Of a DNA stretch of 64,000 bases, positions 13,629 to 25,762 are shown piece after piece. The DNA is taken from NCBI RefSeq assembly GCF_003672135.1, contig NC_039509.1, positions 4,278,001 to 4,342,000 of the forward strand. The letters run 5' to 3'. How positions within the stretch are numbered: position 1 is the stretch's first letter; each line of letters opens with the position of its first letter. The notes under the pieces were generated by a model. That model saw only the letters and a list, made by a program, of their open reading frames with translations. It ran no database searches and had not been told where the DNA came from. Source of the stretch: Ooceraea biroi. Taxonomy: Eukaryota; Arthropoda; Insecta; Hymenoptera; Formicidae. Position numbers and translations under genes: made by a program.

Positions 13629-15329
13629 CATCCATGTGCATTTATTACCGTGCTTAATAAAATTACACGCAGCGCGTTTCATCTCTGCCGGCCTCGCGCT
13701 GCCTCAACTAGCGTTGCCCGCAAGATTTTTTTCTTTCCACTTTCTTTCACATGCTTCCCACAATAAAATCCCAATCATTCACCTTCTTCCCGATGTCCGT
13801 CAGTCTTCTCTCCTCGGCGCTCGTTTTACCGGGCATTTTGCGAAACAAAATACCCTGGCGCTCTTGTTCGTGCGGCTATCGCGCGTAAGCGGGGGTGGGC
13901 GAGAGGACCGGATCGATAGCCGGCGCATGGCCGCAGGGGCCCCCGCAACCCTGGCACGACACCGAAAACTTTTTCGCCGCTGTACACGCTGCTAGAACAT
14001 ACGATTCACGATTCGCACGAATTACATGTAACTCTCATCCCTTCGAGGGAGAAGGGTGGATTTTGGATCCTTCTTCGAGACGCGGTCCCCATGTAACATG
14101 TCGTGGCTGATCGAATTCTCCATTACACGAGTGCGCAGCCCCCATTGGCCAAAGGCGCACCGCGTTAATAGTGATTCCCACAATTACCCTTGCGCCTGTG
14201 GCCATTCTTACGACATTAATCCTGACGGGCGTTCAATATGTCACCGACGATCGCGGGCAGGTGCCTAATGACTTTTGGAATTTCTAGGGTTTCTAATGAC
14301 CACTGGGGACGTCCGAGTGCTTGATCAATGGTGCTGCCTTAGCTATGGCCAAGGGGATTAATATCGTAACAATAGGCAATCGCTGGGTATATTCTCATTG
14401 ATTATAGATGCCGTGATTGCCGTGCGTGTACACATGGGAGCGTAGCAAGCAAGCGAGCAGAGTTGCGGTGACTTTATTCCGTACGTTTTCCCTTTGTATT
14501 TGCATTAATAAAAATTGCATCAAGCCGATCCGTTACATTCCGAGAGTCACGGACGGGGGCTCCACCCCCGTAATAAAGCGATGGACACGTTATACCTATC
14601 GCACAGCGTACGTAAGTACCACGTGCCCACGTGTAATTGTTACCCGGATGGAAATTAATTCTGCGTATCTGATCTGGAATAAATATCGCGGGAAACGGCG
14701 GGATATACGACAGCGAGCCCGCGCGAGACAGAAGTTCCGTGCGGCATTAAAAACACTTTATAGCACCTTGCCACGTGAAAACCTGGCCTCATGCGCGAAA
14801 CGCTTTATCGCCGCGATACGGAACGACGCGGGTCACGCTCGATCGTTCACCGCGGTCCGACACTGAAGAATCCGCTCGAGAATTAATTTCACGGCGAGAC
14901 GAATCGACCCGGGGCGAGATTGCGGACTTTTATCATTTTTTCGGCAACGGCGTGTTTCGGTGAAAGGGCGGATAGGGAGAGATGCCGACCACCCTACGCC
15001 CGCCAGTCTCAATCCTTACAAGTGCGGCGCGGCATTAAGTTATTATTATCTGTGACGGAGGATCTCATTACAGGGGCTTCCGCGAGCCATAAACCTAGCC
15101 ATAGGTCGCGCAGCACGGATCGCGGTCGCCAAACGTGAAGCACACAGACTGCAGTCTCGCTATGCGTGCGAAATAAATTGATAAATAATGCATATACGTC
15201 GTCGCGAGCCAGAGTTTTGCATCGATCGACAGCAAAGCGGGCTCGCAAATGGCATTTAACGTGTCAAAACAAATCCCGCCGTTTAGGCGAGACATTGCGT
15301 TCAGGCATCACGTCATATCACGCGGCTCT

Positions 15330-15352
15330 TGTGTCGATTATGTGTCGATTAT
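15330..15352. repeat. Small tandem duplication
   Basis: TGTGTCGATTA occurs twice back to back. Confidence 0.8.
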
Positions 15353-17216
15353 GTTTTGGTTTTTCTGCGGTTTTGTCATTTTTCAATAGCGCTGTTGCGT
15401 TCTCAGTGACTCGGATAAATCCGATAATGGTCACTCGGGTGAAAGCTGTTTACATTCGCGCGAGGAAAATATTGCTACGTCAATATCAATTTTATTGTTT
15501 AAATTAACGTGCACCCTTTTTGCGATGCTTACCGTTTTTATTTTATTTTGTGCTTCATTGTGTTTGTCGCAATTACCTTTTCTCACGATAATAATTCTCA
15601 TATTTCTGTGATTAGTTAGTGATTACCCTAAATTTTACTTTAAACATTTTACAAAATTCTGTAATTCGTTACATGCGTCAATTGCAAATTGTATCTATTT
15701 ACATCGATTTTGCACGGTATACAAGACTGGAAAAAAATGTTAGAAAAACGAGATTGTACCTTTCGATACGGTTTCTGCTCGATGATGTATGTCGAGTGAT
15801 GTTTGTGTCCACGGCTGCAGAGTACATTCCGAAGTGCCATAAAGCACCGTAAAAGTGGTTTAATGGATTTCGATAAATTGCCGCGTGCTGTCTATTGGCC
15901 GTGAATCCTTGCGCTTCGTCGTGCACGCCAGGACATGTGCAAACTGAATCTGTACGTTTTCCGATGAAGATGCCAGCAGCATTGACAGGAAATGAAAAGG
16001 ATGATGGAAAACTCGCGTAAATAAGAAAATGGATGACTAAAAAAAGCTCATACTTGCAAAGTTCCACGCTCGAAATCCGATCTCTTCAACGTGATTGCGA
16101 TTAAGCTCTCCTATCCAATTACGTTGTCGGCCAGAAAATTCGCGGTAATTGGAGTCTCGACAAGAGAGGGAGACCAGAAAGGAACATCTGCGGTAATTCG
16201 TTAAATACGACGGCAATATTTTTGGAAGACATCTTTACGGAAATCTGTATCCCATTTTCGCGTCAAATGCTAATAATATTTAATTACATTCGAACAATGC
16301 GACATTAAAAGCGACGCAGCTGCGCGAGAATTCGAAGAGGAAGCAATATTAATTAGGCGACGCATAAATTATAGGGAATCGTATAAATATACACAGTTAA
16401 TTTTACTGCATCTACCTTTTTAATTTTTCAAGTTACATGTAAAAATTAAAACAAGCAGGATTTACGGTATCTGTTCTCATAAAAACACGGAATCACGGTT
16501 TTCATTCATTTTATTAGTCTCTCGCGATCAATCACGCGCGCGGATATGGACTCGGCTTAATTGGAAAAATTGGAAAGCTGAAAATAAGTACGAAAATACG
16601 CGACGCGTTAATACCAACGCCGTCAATATTATATACAGATCACTCTCCCGAGAAATTGTTGCAGATCCGCCCGCTCGACCTCGAAAAGTTCGAGGCATGC
16701 GAAACGCGTCGCTTTCTTAGCAGCCATTCTGACAAAAAAATTCCGCAGCCGATAGGAAAACTTTGTTCCATAAGTTTCTCCGGTTTTCCGTGTTGCTCGC
16801 GTAACTTTAAAGTGGCCATTCAATCACGCAATGGGTCCGCAAGCTGTCTGCCATCGGTATGCCATTGACTGGTCGCGTGTCGATCGATGTTAAAAATTTT
16901 CACAGAGAAAGAGAGAGAAAGAAAACGAGATTGAGGAGAAGACGCAGCCGAGACAACCTTTATCTACAAGAGCACGGATAAATGAGCCATTTGTACGTAC
17001 TAATGACACGATCTATGTAACGGCTCGTATACGCCCATCGCCGTTTCAGTATATTTTCAAGTCGACCCGTTAAGCACGCGCGCCACTGGATTATACACCC
17101 ACACAGTTTCAGACATGCAATTATGCAATTAAGCCCTTCGCTCGTAACGTACACTCTACCCGCTCGAGAGGACTACTTTCTAACATGCAACCATGTACTG
17201 CTGAACGTCGAGAGAA

Positions 17217-17238
17217 TGAGAGAGAGAGAGAGAGAGAG
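17217..17238. repeat. (GA)n microsatellite
   Basis: This is an uninterrupted run of alternating G and A after AGAGAAT. Confidence 0.93.
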
Positions 17239-19307
17239 GCAGCTTCGTGTAAATGTAGCGAAATGCAGTGCGAGCCCGCTATGACTCACGTTAAGGCGAA
17301 AGGATTTGGACGTGTACAAAGGATGCGCTTAATGTTTGATATCAAATCCCCGAGTGCAGTTGCGATTGCGGCGTATGTTCTCGCGGGGGTGCACAGGGAT
17401 ACGCGTACATATGCACGCATGCATGCATGCCGGTGTTTGCAATGTAACAATAATCGACTCCGACTCGTCGAGCGTCGCACAACGATGCAGTGTATCACAA
17501 ATGTACATCGCGAATGTGTACCGCGATGTGTTCGATCGCTGTAAAACGGCCACTTGCTAATAACACAAACATGTTAAGCAAATAAATACATATACACATA
17601 TATACATATATGTAGTGTGACGCAAAGGGAGGAGGCATCTAACTCGCCCTATACTGCGCGATTGATGGTCGTGATTGAGTGAGCGGTCTTATTAACGCAA
17701 CCCTTTGCTAAAAACTTCCCCTTCATCGACGTGCCCTGCACGCATCTACATCCTTATGAGTTATGCTTCATTATTCAGTAGATCCAGTTCGCTCCTTTCT
17801 ACGCATGAAGCTCCCGGGCCACACGCTGAGAAATTCCTCCTTGACCCCGACAAACCTCTGTGTAGAACTATGCATCTCTCCGGGACGGCTATACATTATT
17901 CGGGCACATTTTGGCTTCCGCTCCGCGAGCGCGTCGGGCGATGCATTTGTGCCCGAGCACAATCGCCTTCCTCTGCCTCGTCCGCTAAAACTGTACGCCT
18001 TGTTGACGAAACTGTTGTAGAAACGTTGTAGACGGAGAACTCCGAGCGGAGTGTGCAGAGATGCCGGCGAGAGAACGTGACCTATCGCGTAAAATATTGT
18101 TGCATAAATGATAAAATATCGTTGCATAATTACTTTCGGCGCGCATTTATGTTCAACTTGTAGATATCAAGAAAAACATTGTACTCTTTTTGTATATCTT
18201 TAAGTCGCTTATATTTATAATTTAATTATTAAGAAATTGGTTCTTCCTTTTTCTTGTAGATACCGAAATTATTATATATAATTATTGTATTATTGCATAT
18301 TACGTAGCTGATGTTTACGTTGCACAATTTCGATATTCTACTGTGATTACCCACTCTGACATCGCACGCATATCGTGCGCGGTTAAATTCTAATTATCCG
18401 CCTCAGTTGTAATTCTGAAATGATTCCCACACACGTATGCGGCATCTGAGAAGCTCGACTCGATCTATGATAGACGAATCTATCTATCTGTACCATCGCA
18501 TGCCATCATATAGCGCTCCTAGGGAGAACCTAGTTCCGGAACCCGCGTAATAACCCGCACCGGTTAATTTCGGTCGGTTCAATTTTCGATTCCGGCACAG
18601 AAATACGCGCATTACAGCAATCTCCACATACGCCTCTGACAACGATAATTAGCGTAACATATTCGTTCCGCTTGATATACGTTTTCCGCGGTTACGTCAT
18701 CGCATATTAGATGGAAGGGATATTAAATGGATAGGACAGGTTTCTCTCCATGTACGGTATACGTAGAGTAAATATATCGTATGCCGCATGTGTCCCTTCT
18801 TATTTCTCTTTGCCCTTATGTACAAGTGCATCGCAACGTGCCGCGAGGAAAGGGGAGAGCACGCCGGGTTCGCGCCCTTTGCAAGACGCTGCAGCACCTG
18901 CCGCTTCGTAAAATAGCGTCGTGCTTGTATGTGTACCTACGTACGTGCAACATATTCCGGCATGAAAGAGGGAAGAAAGAGCGCTTTTCATGTTGAGGGC
19001 TCGCTACCTAATATCCAGCAGACCACTTGAGCGTACAACTCTGCAAGATACAACCGTCCGCAAAAGTCGGCGTCCTTCGCGTGCCCATACGCCGTGCGAC
19101 CCCGATAACACGCGACCTGATAAGGCGTCGATATACCACGGAAAAGCGCCACCGGTGCTCTGCCTCTCTAATACGGCTTTATCAGGCATCGCTCGCCGTT
19201 CGTACACGTATTATACGTACGCTGCGCTTCGATGAGGTCGCGATATAATCGGCGAGGCATGGTATTACGCAATTTAATGGATACATAACGTGATCTTACG
19301 TAACCCG

Positions 19308-19326
19308 ACGTAACACGACGTTACGT
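19308..19326. promoter_or_regulatory. ACGTAAC inverted repeat within an ACGT-rich cluster
   Basis: ACGTAAC and GTTACGT form a perfect inverted pair around a 5-base spacer. TTACGTAA at 19296-19303 and TTACGTGACGTGAC nearby are further copies of the same core. TTACGTAA is the type of site bound by PAR/vrille-class bZIP factors and TGACGT by CRE-type bZIP factors. Function is inferred only from these resemblances. Confidence 0.35.
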
Positions 19327-19353
19327 TAGATTTGCGTTCTTACGTGACGTGAC

Positions 19354-20777
19354 CCAGGGGGTGGAGGGCCGTGCACAATCGTCGAGTTTCTTATTAAAGT
19401 GCGAACGCGGCCTAACGTAGCACATAATGGGCACAACGTTAACGTTATGGCACGATATCGGTGCCGGATCTGTAACGTCACAGTGGTCATAGCGAGTGCG
19501 GGTATAGCTTTCAAAAGGACTCGCGTGTCTTCCAGCTACTTCGACGGATACAAATGCGCGTTCTACTCCGAGACTACTCCGACTTCGGCTTGTGCGCGAC
19601 TTCGACTACTTCGAATGCGATTGCACGTTACGTCCCGAGTTTCTTTGACGTCTACTTCGTCCGCCTCTGATCAAAGCGTTCGATACCGTCGTGGCCGATA
19701 TCGTTACCGGTGCGTTAAGAGCGTTTGGCGTTTGAGGGGACGGAACGTTCAGTTATAATGCATAATAGTATACCGAATAAGATCAGCAGCTCGCGATGAA
19801 ACGTAAACGCGGGCAATAGCCTGAGTCTCCAAAGTAAGTTTAGGACAAACTATACTGTAAAAGCGACATTGGCGGACCACCGGAGCATCGTTATCACAGA
19901 CTGAACCATTAAGTGCTATTCCCGCTTAATCCGGATTCTCCGCGGGCATCGTTCCTCTGCCATGGATAACGATAATTTACTTAGGTTTGTTTTAATACGA
20001 GTCTGAAATCCGTCGGCGTCCGAGCGAGTGATTTTTAGCGCTCGCCGTAAGCTAAAACGGATACCGGCGCTATTTGCCAAGCTTAAACGTCACGTAGCAA
20101 GGCGCGGATCTTAATCTGATTAACGTTGGCGGTAATCTCGTCCCCAAGACGATCCCATTATACGAGACAACATCGAAAAGTGGAGCGTCAGACTTAATCT
20201 CGTTGCTCGATACTCACAGATGATTCGGCCCGACGTGGCGGGGCTCCGGCACGGCTTTTATCGAGAATTTCGGGAGGGTTATCGGGAATACAACGATAAT
20301 GCGCTCGCTGGCTTGAATAATAATCGTTTCGGAATACCCGAAGAAATCGAACGACAAAGGCACCGTAACGTTTTGCCAGTAAAACGAGTGGTAAAAGGAT
20401 GAAAGGGTCGCGAGACACGGAAAACGATAAAGCCGAACGTAAATGGAGAACAAATCTGACAAATATCGTCAGAAAATACGCATCCACCGCTTCATACTGT
20501 TGTCGTATTTTCGTCGGTGACTGACCCCTCGCTTTCAATTCCTCTTTATTAAGTCGCCTTCACCGTTACATCATCATGCGCGTCACGAGGTGTGAATAAA
20601 GCGCGATATTACGATGATCAACGCGCGTAATGCCGCGCGAGATAAGCTGAAACTGCGGGGGTGAGTGACAGACGTGTTACGCGAAGGGATGAGACGCGGC
20701 AGGGGGAGTTTTCACTTTGCGTGAACAAGAGTGAAGCGAGTATATCCGCTTCGCCCGGCTTCCTGGGCGGACTGTAC

Positions 20778-20822
<45 letters not shown>

Positions 20823-22994
20823 AGAGATCGACCAAGCTCTCTCTCTCTCTCTCTGATGTCGCTTCCGCATTAGGCACTCTTGCGATCTTATTTCGAATCC
20901 TGCGGCATCTCCGCCTGCAAAAGCCTGCATCATTACGTACAATACACCGACTAATAAATACGTTGTCCTCTCGCGAGATAATTCGAGGGATTTCTCTTCG
21001 CGCGAGCGCGAAATTACGAAGTAACGCGCATTATTCGGCGCGTTTTCGGAATGAGAATGAATTGGCTACGATGCTCGAGCGCGAGAAAGAGAAAAGAGAA
21101 GAAGCGGAATAAATTTATAAATCGCATCGAGAGAAGGTGCGAGGAAACCGAGCGCGGCCGCGCGGAATCGCGCGCGCTAATGAATACCGGCGCTCGATGT
21201 CAGCGGCACGTTACACGTATAAATTAATTGTTCGCCTTGAAGCCCGGTGTCCCAGGAACGGAAGTTTTAATTAACTCCACCTTCCGCGTACAATAAAACT
21301 TCCGCGACGACTTGCTGCTTCCGCGGGGCGAAGGGATACTTTCGATCGGTTCCTGCCAACATTCGGGGACCGCTGCGAATTGTATCCGATGCAGGCGAGC
21401 GAAGTAACGATCATCCTTTCAAACTCGCGGCAAAGTAAATATCAATAACGGTAATTCAATGCGGAACATCTGCCATAGACCGTTGTCACTAAATTCCAAA
21501 CAAGATTGCCCAGCGGATGACAATACCGCCAACAATAGTGATATAATAATAATGGTAACAGAATGATACCTCGGACGGAAGTACACCACAAGGCATTGTT
21601 GCGCCGTTCCGAGAGCCAATAAGCGCCGATGATAACGAAATTAATGGTTTCGAATAAGCATTAATAGACGGCCAAAATATACGCGAATAAATTTTCAACC
21701 ACGTTTGATTTCGGGATCAAGAGATCAACGATTGAATCACCATTACATTACCAGTGTGGCGATACGTGGAAAATTTAAATAAATTTAGGTGAGCAATTTT
21801 AATCGCTCCGCCAGATCATAAATGGCGCAGTCACCGGGAAATCATTGTTCGCTCGCTTATTTTTGAACACCGTCATCGTCACCGACGCTAATACTCATTA
21901 GCAAATGTTTAATGAACGCGGATATCGTGCCTATGTTATTTCGGGAGTTAATAACGCGCTAAAAGCGACGATCGATAACTACCCGGCGTGTCACGTTGAC
22001 GGCGGCAAGCTGCGCGAGTAACTGCGGGAGCATTTCGAAGGCGAAAGTTCCGAAATGATCTCCTCATTTACCAGCACCCGTAATCGTGGAACTCGGGGCT
22101 GATAATTTGATGACTCCCGGGTTACCCTGCCGCTCTAACCCGGAAGGATTAGTGCCTTTAGAGAAAAACTTTGTAATGAGTTACCTCGAACTGGAAGAGC
22201 AGCAAGACTCCTTCCATTGTTCGCTTGAAGGACGGATTTTATCAGTCGTAATTATTAATATTCCCGACGGATATTCCACCTTTGAATAATGTTACATAAT
22301 CGAACAAGTAGCTCGGTCCATTAATTTTCTCGCGCGCGTATGTGTATCGTTCGACGTAGCGTTTATCGCGAATATGTACGCGAGCAACGTCGCGATGCCG
22401 TATTAGCGGGGCACCGCAAGCCCCGACTCTCATTTTAAACGGAAAATCCGCTCGGAACTGATTATGCTTTATGTTTAGTCACGAGTGTAATGCAAATTAC
22501 ACATCAAGTGTATCACCTATGTGTATCACGCGCATCATCCGAAAGTATATCATATCCTGCGTGCCGGCGTATCGAGTGCGCACGCGAAATATGCACTTAC
22601 ACAGCGGCGTAATTGTAATTATCGGGCGACTTGATGGGCTCGCAATATCGCTGGAATTTCACCGATATGAGATATGAAGATACGGTTTGCATTATCAATG
22701 GCAATTGTAATTGCGCGATAAAACAACAGCGGATTGCCGCCGAGCGACGATGAATTGAGTGCGAATTAAATACTCGTCAGAGCAGCTTGCGTAGGGTGCG
22801 ATTAATTTTTCCTATGTTTACGCGCAGAGATTATTAATCCCCTCCGTCGACCGGAAGAGCGTTGATTCAGTCGGCGCGTACTCATGAATTCATCTCGGCG
22901 CGCTACGATCTGTGTCAGATGAAATCCTACGCGGACTCGCATAATAAAATCCTGTCAATTCGAGAAGAGAAAGCATTCGCGTCATCGTCGTCGT
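19354..22994. other. Noncoding stretch, no gene recognised
   Basis: Contains the GA/CT inverted tract at 20780-20854 and a CpG-rich section around 20950-21200. Nothing else supported. Confidence 0.7.
20780..20854. repeat. (GA)n and (CT)n in inverted arrangement
   Basis: A GA run at about 20780-20816 is followed by AAAA, AGAGAGA, a short spacer (TCGACCAAG) and a CT run at 20837-20854. The two tracts are complementary and can pair into a long hairpin. Confidence 0.93.
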
Positions 22995-23010
22995 CGCACC
23001 TGTTGGTCGC
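22995..23010 (+). repeat. CACCTGTTGGTCGC motif, copy 1
   Basis: CGCACCTGTTGGTCGC directly follows a short TCG repeat. It is identical over 16 bases to the copy at 23198. The core CACCTGTTG (reverse CAACAGGTG) matches the preferred site of Snail/Scratch-family zinc-finger repressors. Confidence 0.8.
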
Positions 23011-23197
23011 ATTAGCGGTTCTATTTTCTGGTCGATCTGTATGCAGCATGTCTGCGAGGACGCCGGCGTTTCGATCAGCAGACGCATTTCTTCGTTCCGT
23101 TCCGCGTCATTAACGTCTCCGCATCTTGGAGGGTACGTACGGCCGGGAGAAATGAATAGCACGCGACGACGACGACTCTGATGGAGAACCCCGTCGG

Positions 23198-23213
23198 CGC
23201 ACCTGTTGGTCGC
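23198..23213 (+). repeat. CACCTGTTGGTCGC motif, copy 2
   Basis: CGCACCTGTTGGTCGC is the same 16 bases as copy 1, 203 bases downstream. The flanks (CCCGTCGG before, TTTGTCAAA after) differ, so this is not simply a long duplication. Confidence 0.8.
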
Positions 23214-25226
23214 TTTGTCAAATCGACGAGTCTATCAAGCCGCAAATCATTGTCTTATCTCAATTCGCCGGGATTAATTTTATCGGCCGTCCTCCCAGGC
23301 TCAGTGTGATATAAATCGTCGCGTCCGTTACCGATGGTGCATCGTTGCATCGAAGCTATCGATCTCCGTAACGTCGCTCGAAAAATCGCCGGTTTAGCGG
23401 GATGCACATCGCGAGCGATCGGCTTCGGGATAGCGGAATAAAGGATTACCGTGACGTCAACGTGACAGACGCGCGATGTCGTCCAGACGAATTTTTAACG
23501 ATCCGGAATGTTTGCGCACCGCGCACAAAGCCGTATTGTTAGCTTTATTTGAACAATAAAGGGAGAATAATTGGCAGAATTCATAATTACGCTAGTCGCC
23601 CGCGCGGGCTCTCTCTCACGAGGATGAAGAAAAAAATCCGCGCGTAGAAAAATAATCATATATTCATGCGAAAATTTCAGCGTACACGACTCGCCTTTGT
23701 TCTGCAAATGCGGCCCTTTCATCGGTGCGAAATACCTTCGCAAATGTTCCCTCTTTCAATTTCACTCCTGAGAAACGCAAACACAGGAAAAATGGTTGTA
23801 CCTTAAAATAATGCGTGCCCGACTCGCACGATGCAATCGTGAATTTAAGCCCTTAATGCAGATATGTTATACATACATGAAAGCGCGAGTACGAATATCA
23901 GTATCCCGGTGCGAGCCTCGTGTAATTAATAAACAAAATCGTCATTCGTGCATGTGTATGTCGCATGAAATAGTAAGCTAAGGTGATAACAACGTTAAAA
24001 GCAAGATTCTGAATTTTTTCAACTTTGTCGCGATTATTACAAATAAATTCAGATGCCAACTCTGCGCGGAATACGATGAAATTTGCACGACGTATTAATA
24101 ATTACTGCGAATTAAACTCGACAAGCTCGTATCACTATTACGCGCTTCAGCAGCAGCGTGTTCCGAAATGCGATGCGTCCGTACGTATTATGTTATACTT
24201 GCGAGAACGGAAAACACGAGTGCGCGAAAGCGCAAGTTGATTAACGAAAATTCATTTGGCACCGTGCGCGGATTATCGATTGGTGGCTCGTAAACCCGTG
24301 TTCCATCTAATAGACAATAGAATCGATGCTGGTCGATTTTATTGAAACGCTGGTAAACATCATGAGGTTTGTTGATGACATGTTTGCCTATATTCGGTTA
24401 TGGCGGCGTTACCGCGCACCGAGGGAGTGAAAACTATTTCAACAGAATTATTCGCCGTTGATTCAACGTTGAAACATGAAATTCGCGAGCTCGATCGCTC
24501 CGGACGATCCGATGCGTTCCATGTAACTGCGACGGAATGCGGCAGCCGTTAGGGGTGACTTCACCTCCGTTCGCCCGAGTCAAGTTTAAAATACTCCCCA
24601 CGACGAAATAACGTGAGGCGGGTCGGAACAATGGTAGGTATAATCCTCATTTCTATCTCGTGTATCTTTGCGTACCACCGTCTCTCGCCTATTTCTCTGG
24701 CATTTTAACGGGGAAACGCACCGGCGAAATGAATAAACGGATTTGCGGCTCTTTTAGCAGTGCATTATTTCGCGCGCGCGATAGAATTACTAAGTTACAC
24801 CTTCGAATAACGTCAAGATCAAACCTGAAGTACGGCGCGTACAATGCAGCCGCACGTGTACTCCTGCGCTGAACCAGCTCTAATTATTACGTTATATTAC
24901 ACGTTTATGCTTGTCATCTCTTCACCATTATTTCCACATTGTGCGCTTCCGCCCTCGTCCTCCCGGCTATTTCATCGCGGGACCGTACAGCGAACAAGAA
25001 ACTATATCGCATCAAAGAAACGGTTTTACAGCCCGTAAAAACGCCGCAAAGCCCTACCGCAACGCGTGTGCCGCCGTTTCCGCGTCGTTAAGGATCATGG
25101 CTGTTCCGGTTGTGCCGCCAATACTCGTTTTCAAAAGAAATATCCGCGATAACCACTACATTCACCGCAAATATAATATATCCGCAGCCGTCGATCGCCG
25201 AAAAAAGAAAATACGTCTCACAGTTT

Positions 25227-25237
25227 CACCTGTTGGT
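25227..25237 (+). repeat. CACCTGTTGGT motif, copy 3 (shorter)
   Basis: CACCTGTTGGT is followed by ACCGCC rather than CGC, so identity with copies 1 and 2 stops at the T. Orientation is the same. Confidence 0.7.
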
Positions 25238-25370
25238 ACCGCCGACATATGTGATGTGCACTCGCGCGCGCGCGTACACATAGCACACACGTGGCAACAT
25301 TCGGTTATTACTGCGAGCACTTTCGTCAAATTTCCGAGGCGAGCACCACGAAGAAAAATTCTATTATCGC

Positions 25371-25399
25371 GGCACCTGTTGGTCGCCCTCCGACCAACA
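25371..25399 (+). repeat. CACCTGTTGGTCGC motif, copy 4, extended into a hairpin
   Basis: GGCACCTGTTGGTCGCC is copy 4 of the motif. TGTTGGTCG (25377-25385) is followed after CCCTC by its exact inverse CGACCAACA (25391-25399), giving a perfect 9-base-pair stem with a 5-base loop. None of the other copies has this inverse arm. Confidence 0.8.
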
Positions 25400-25530
25400 T
25401 CGTTCTTTCTCGTCTGGACTCACCCTGCGACAACGTTGGGGCGGGTTCCACCCCGGCCTCTATCAGGCCTCGACCCATTCAAATGGTCACAATGTAATCA
25501 AACCATTTCCACCGAACGCGAGCATTCCGT

Positions 25531-25555
25531 TCGTCGTCGTCGTCGTCGTCGTCGT
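25531..25555. repeat. (TCG)8 trinucleotide microsatellite
   Basis: This is an uninterrupted run of TCG/CGT units. In one plus-strand frame it would encode poly-arginine, but the surrounding frame shows no family motif and I do not regard it as coding. Shorter TCG/CGA runs lie next to motif copies 1 and 2. Confidence 0.95.
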
Positions 25556-25582
25556 GGAAGAAGAAATAACCGCCGTTTCTGG

Positions 25583-25597
25583 CTACCTGTTGGTCAC
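25583..25597 (+). repeat. ACCTGTTGGTC motif, copy 5
   Basis: CTACCTGTTGGTCAC shares ACCTGTTGGTC with the other copies but has T instead of C before it and AC after it. It lies about 30 bases after the (TCG)n tract at 25531-25555. Confidence 0.65.
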
Positions 25598-25715
25598 GGT
25601 CCTGACAAATGTCGCCGTCCGGGTCGGCATCCTTCATCGCCGCCGGATAACTCTCAAGTCGCGCTTCCGCCGTCTCTTGCCGACGGGTTATCGCTCGCGT
25701 AAATGAACGCAAAAA

Positions 25716-25762
25716 CCTTGCCTGCCTGACTGACTGACTGCCTGCCTGCCTGCTTGCTGCCT
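25716..25762. repeat. Tetranucleotide CTGC/CTGA tract
   Basis: Mixed CTGC and CTGA units form a degenerate tetranucleotide array (CCTGCCTGACTGACTGACTG...). Confidence 0.85.

Larger units (their letters stand above)
9651..19285. other. Noncoding stretch, no gene recognised
   Basis: Holds the microsatellites at 10081, 12071, 13021 and 17217, small AT-rich duplications (13588, 15330) and an AT-rich block at about 18130-18360. No splice-bounded frame with recognisable domains and no tRNA-like B box (GGTTCGANTCC) was seen by eye. Confidence 0.7.

Noticed and set aside
24911..25702. 263-codon plus-strand open frame
   Set aside because: It runs through the (TCG)8 microsatellite as poly-arginine and through the dispersed CACCTGTTGG motif. 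Composition is low-complexity and matches no family.
25531..25762. Short repeats resembling a CRISPR-like array
   Set aside because: They are simple tri- and tetranucleotide microsatellites with no repeat-spacer structure, and the window is eukaryotic.
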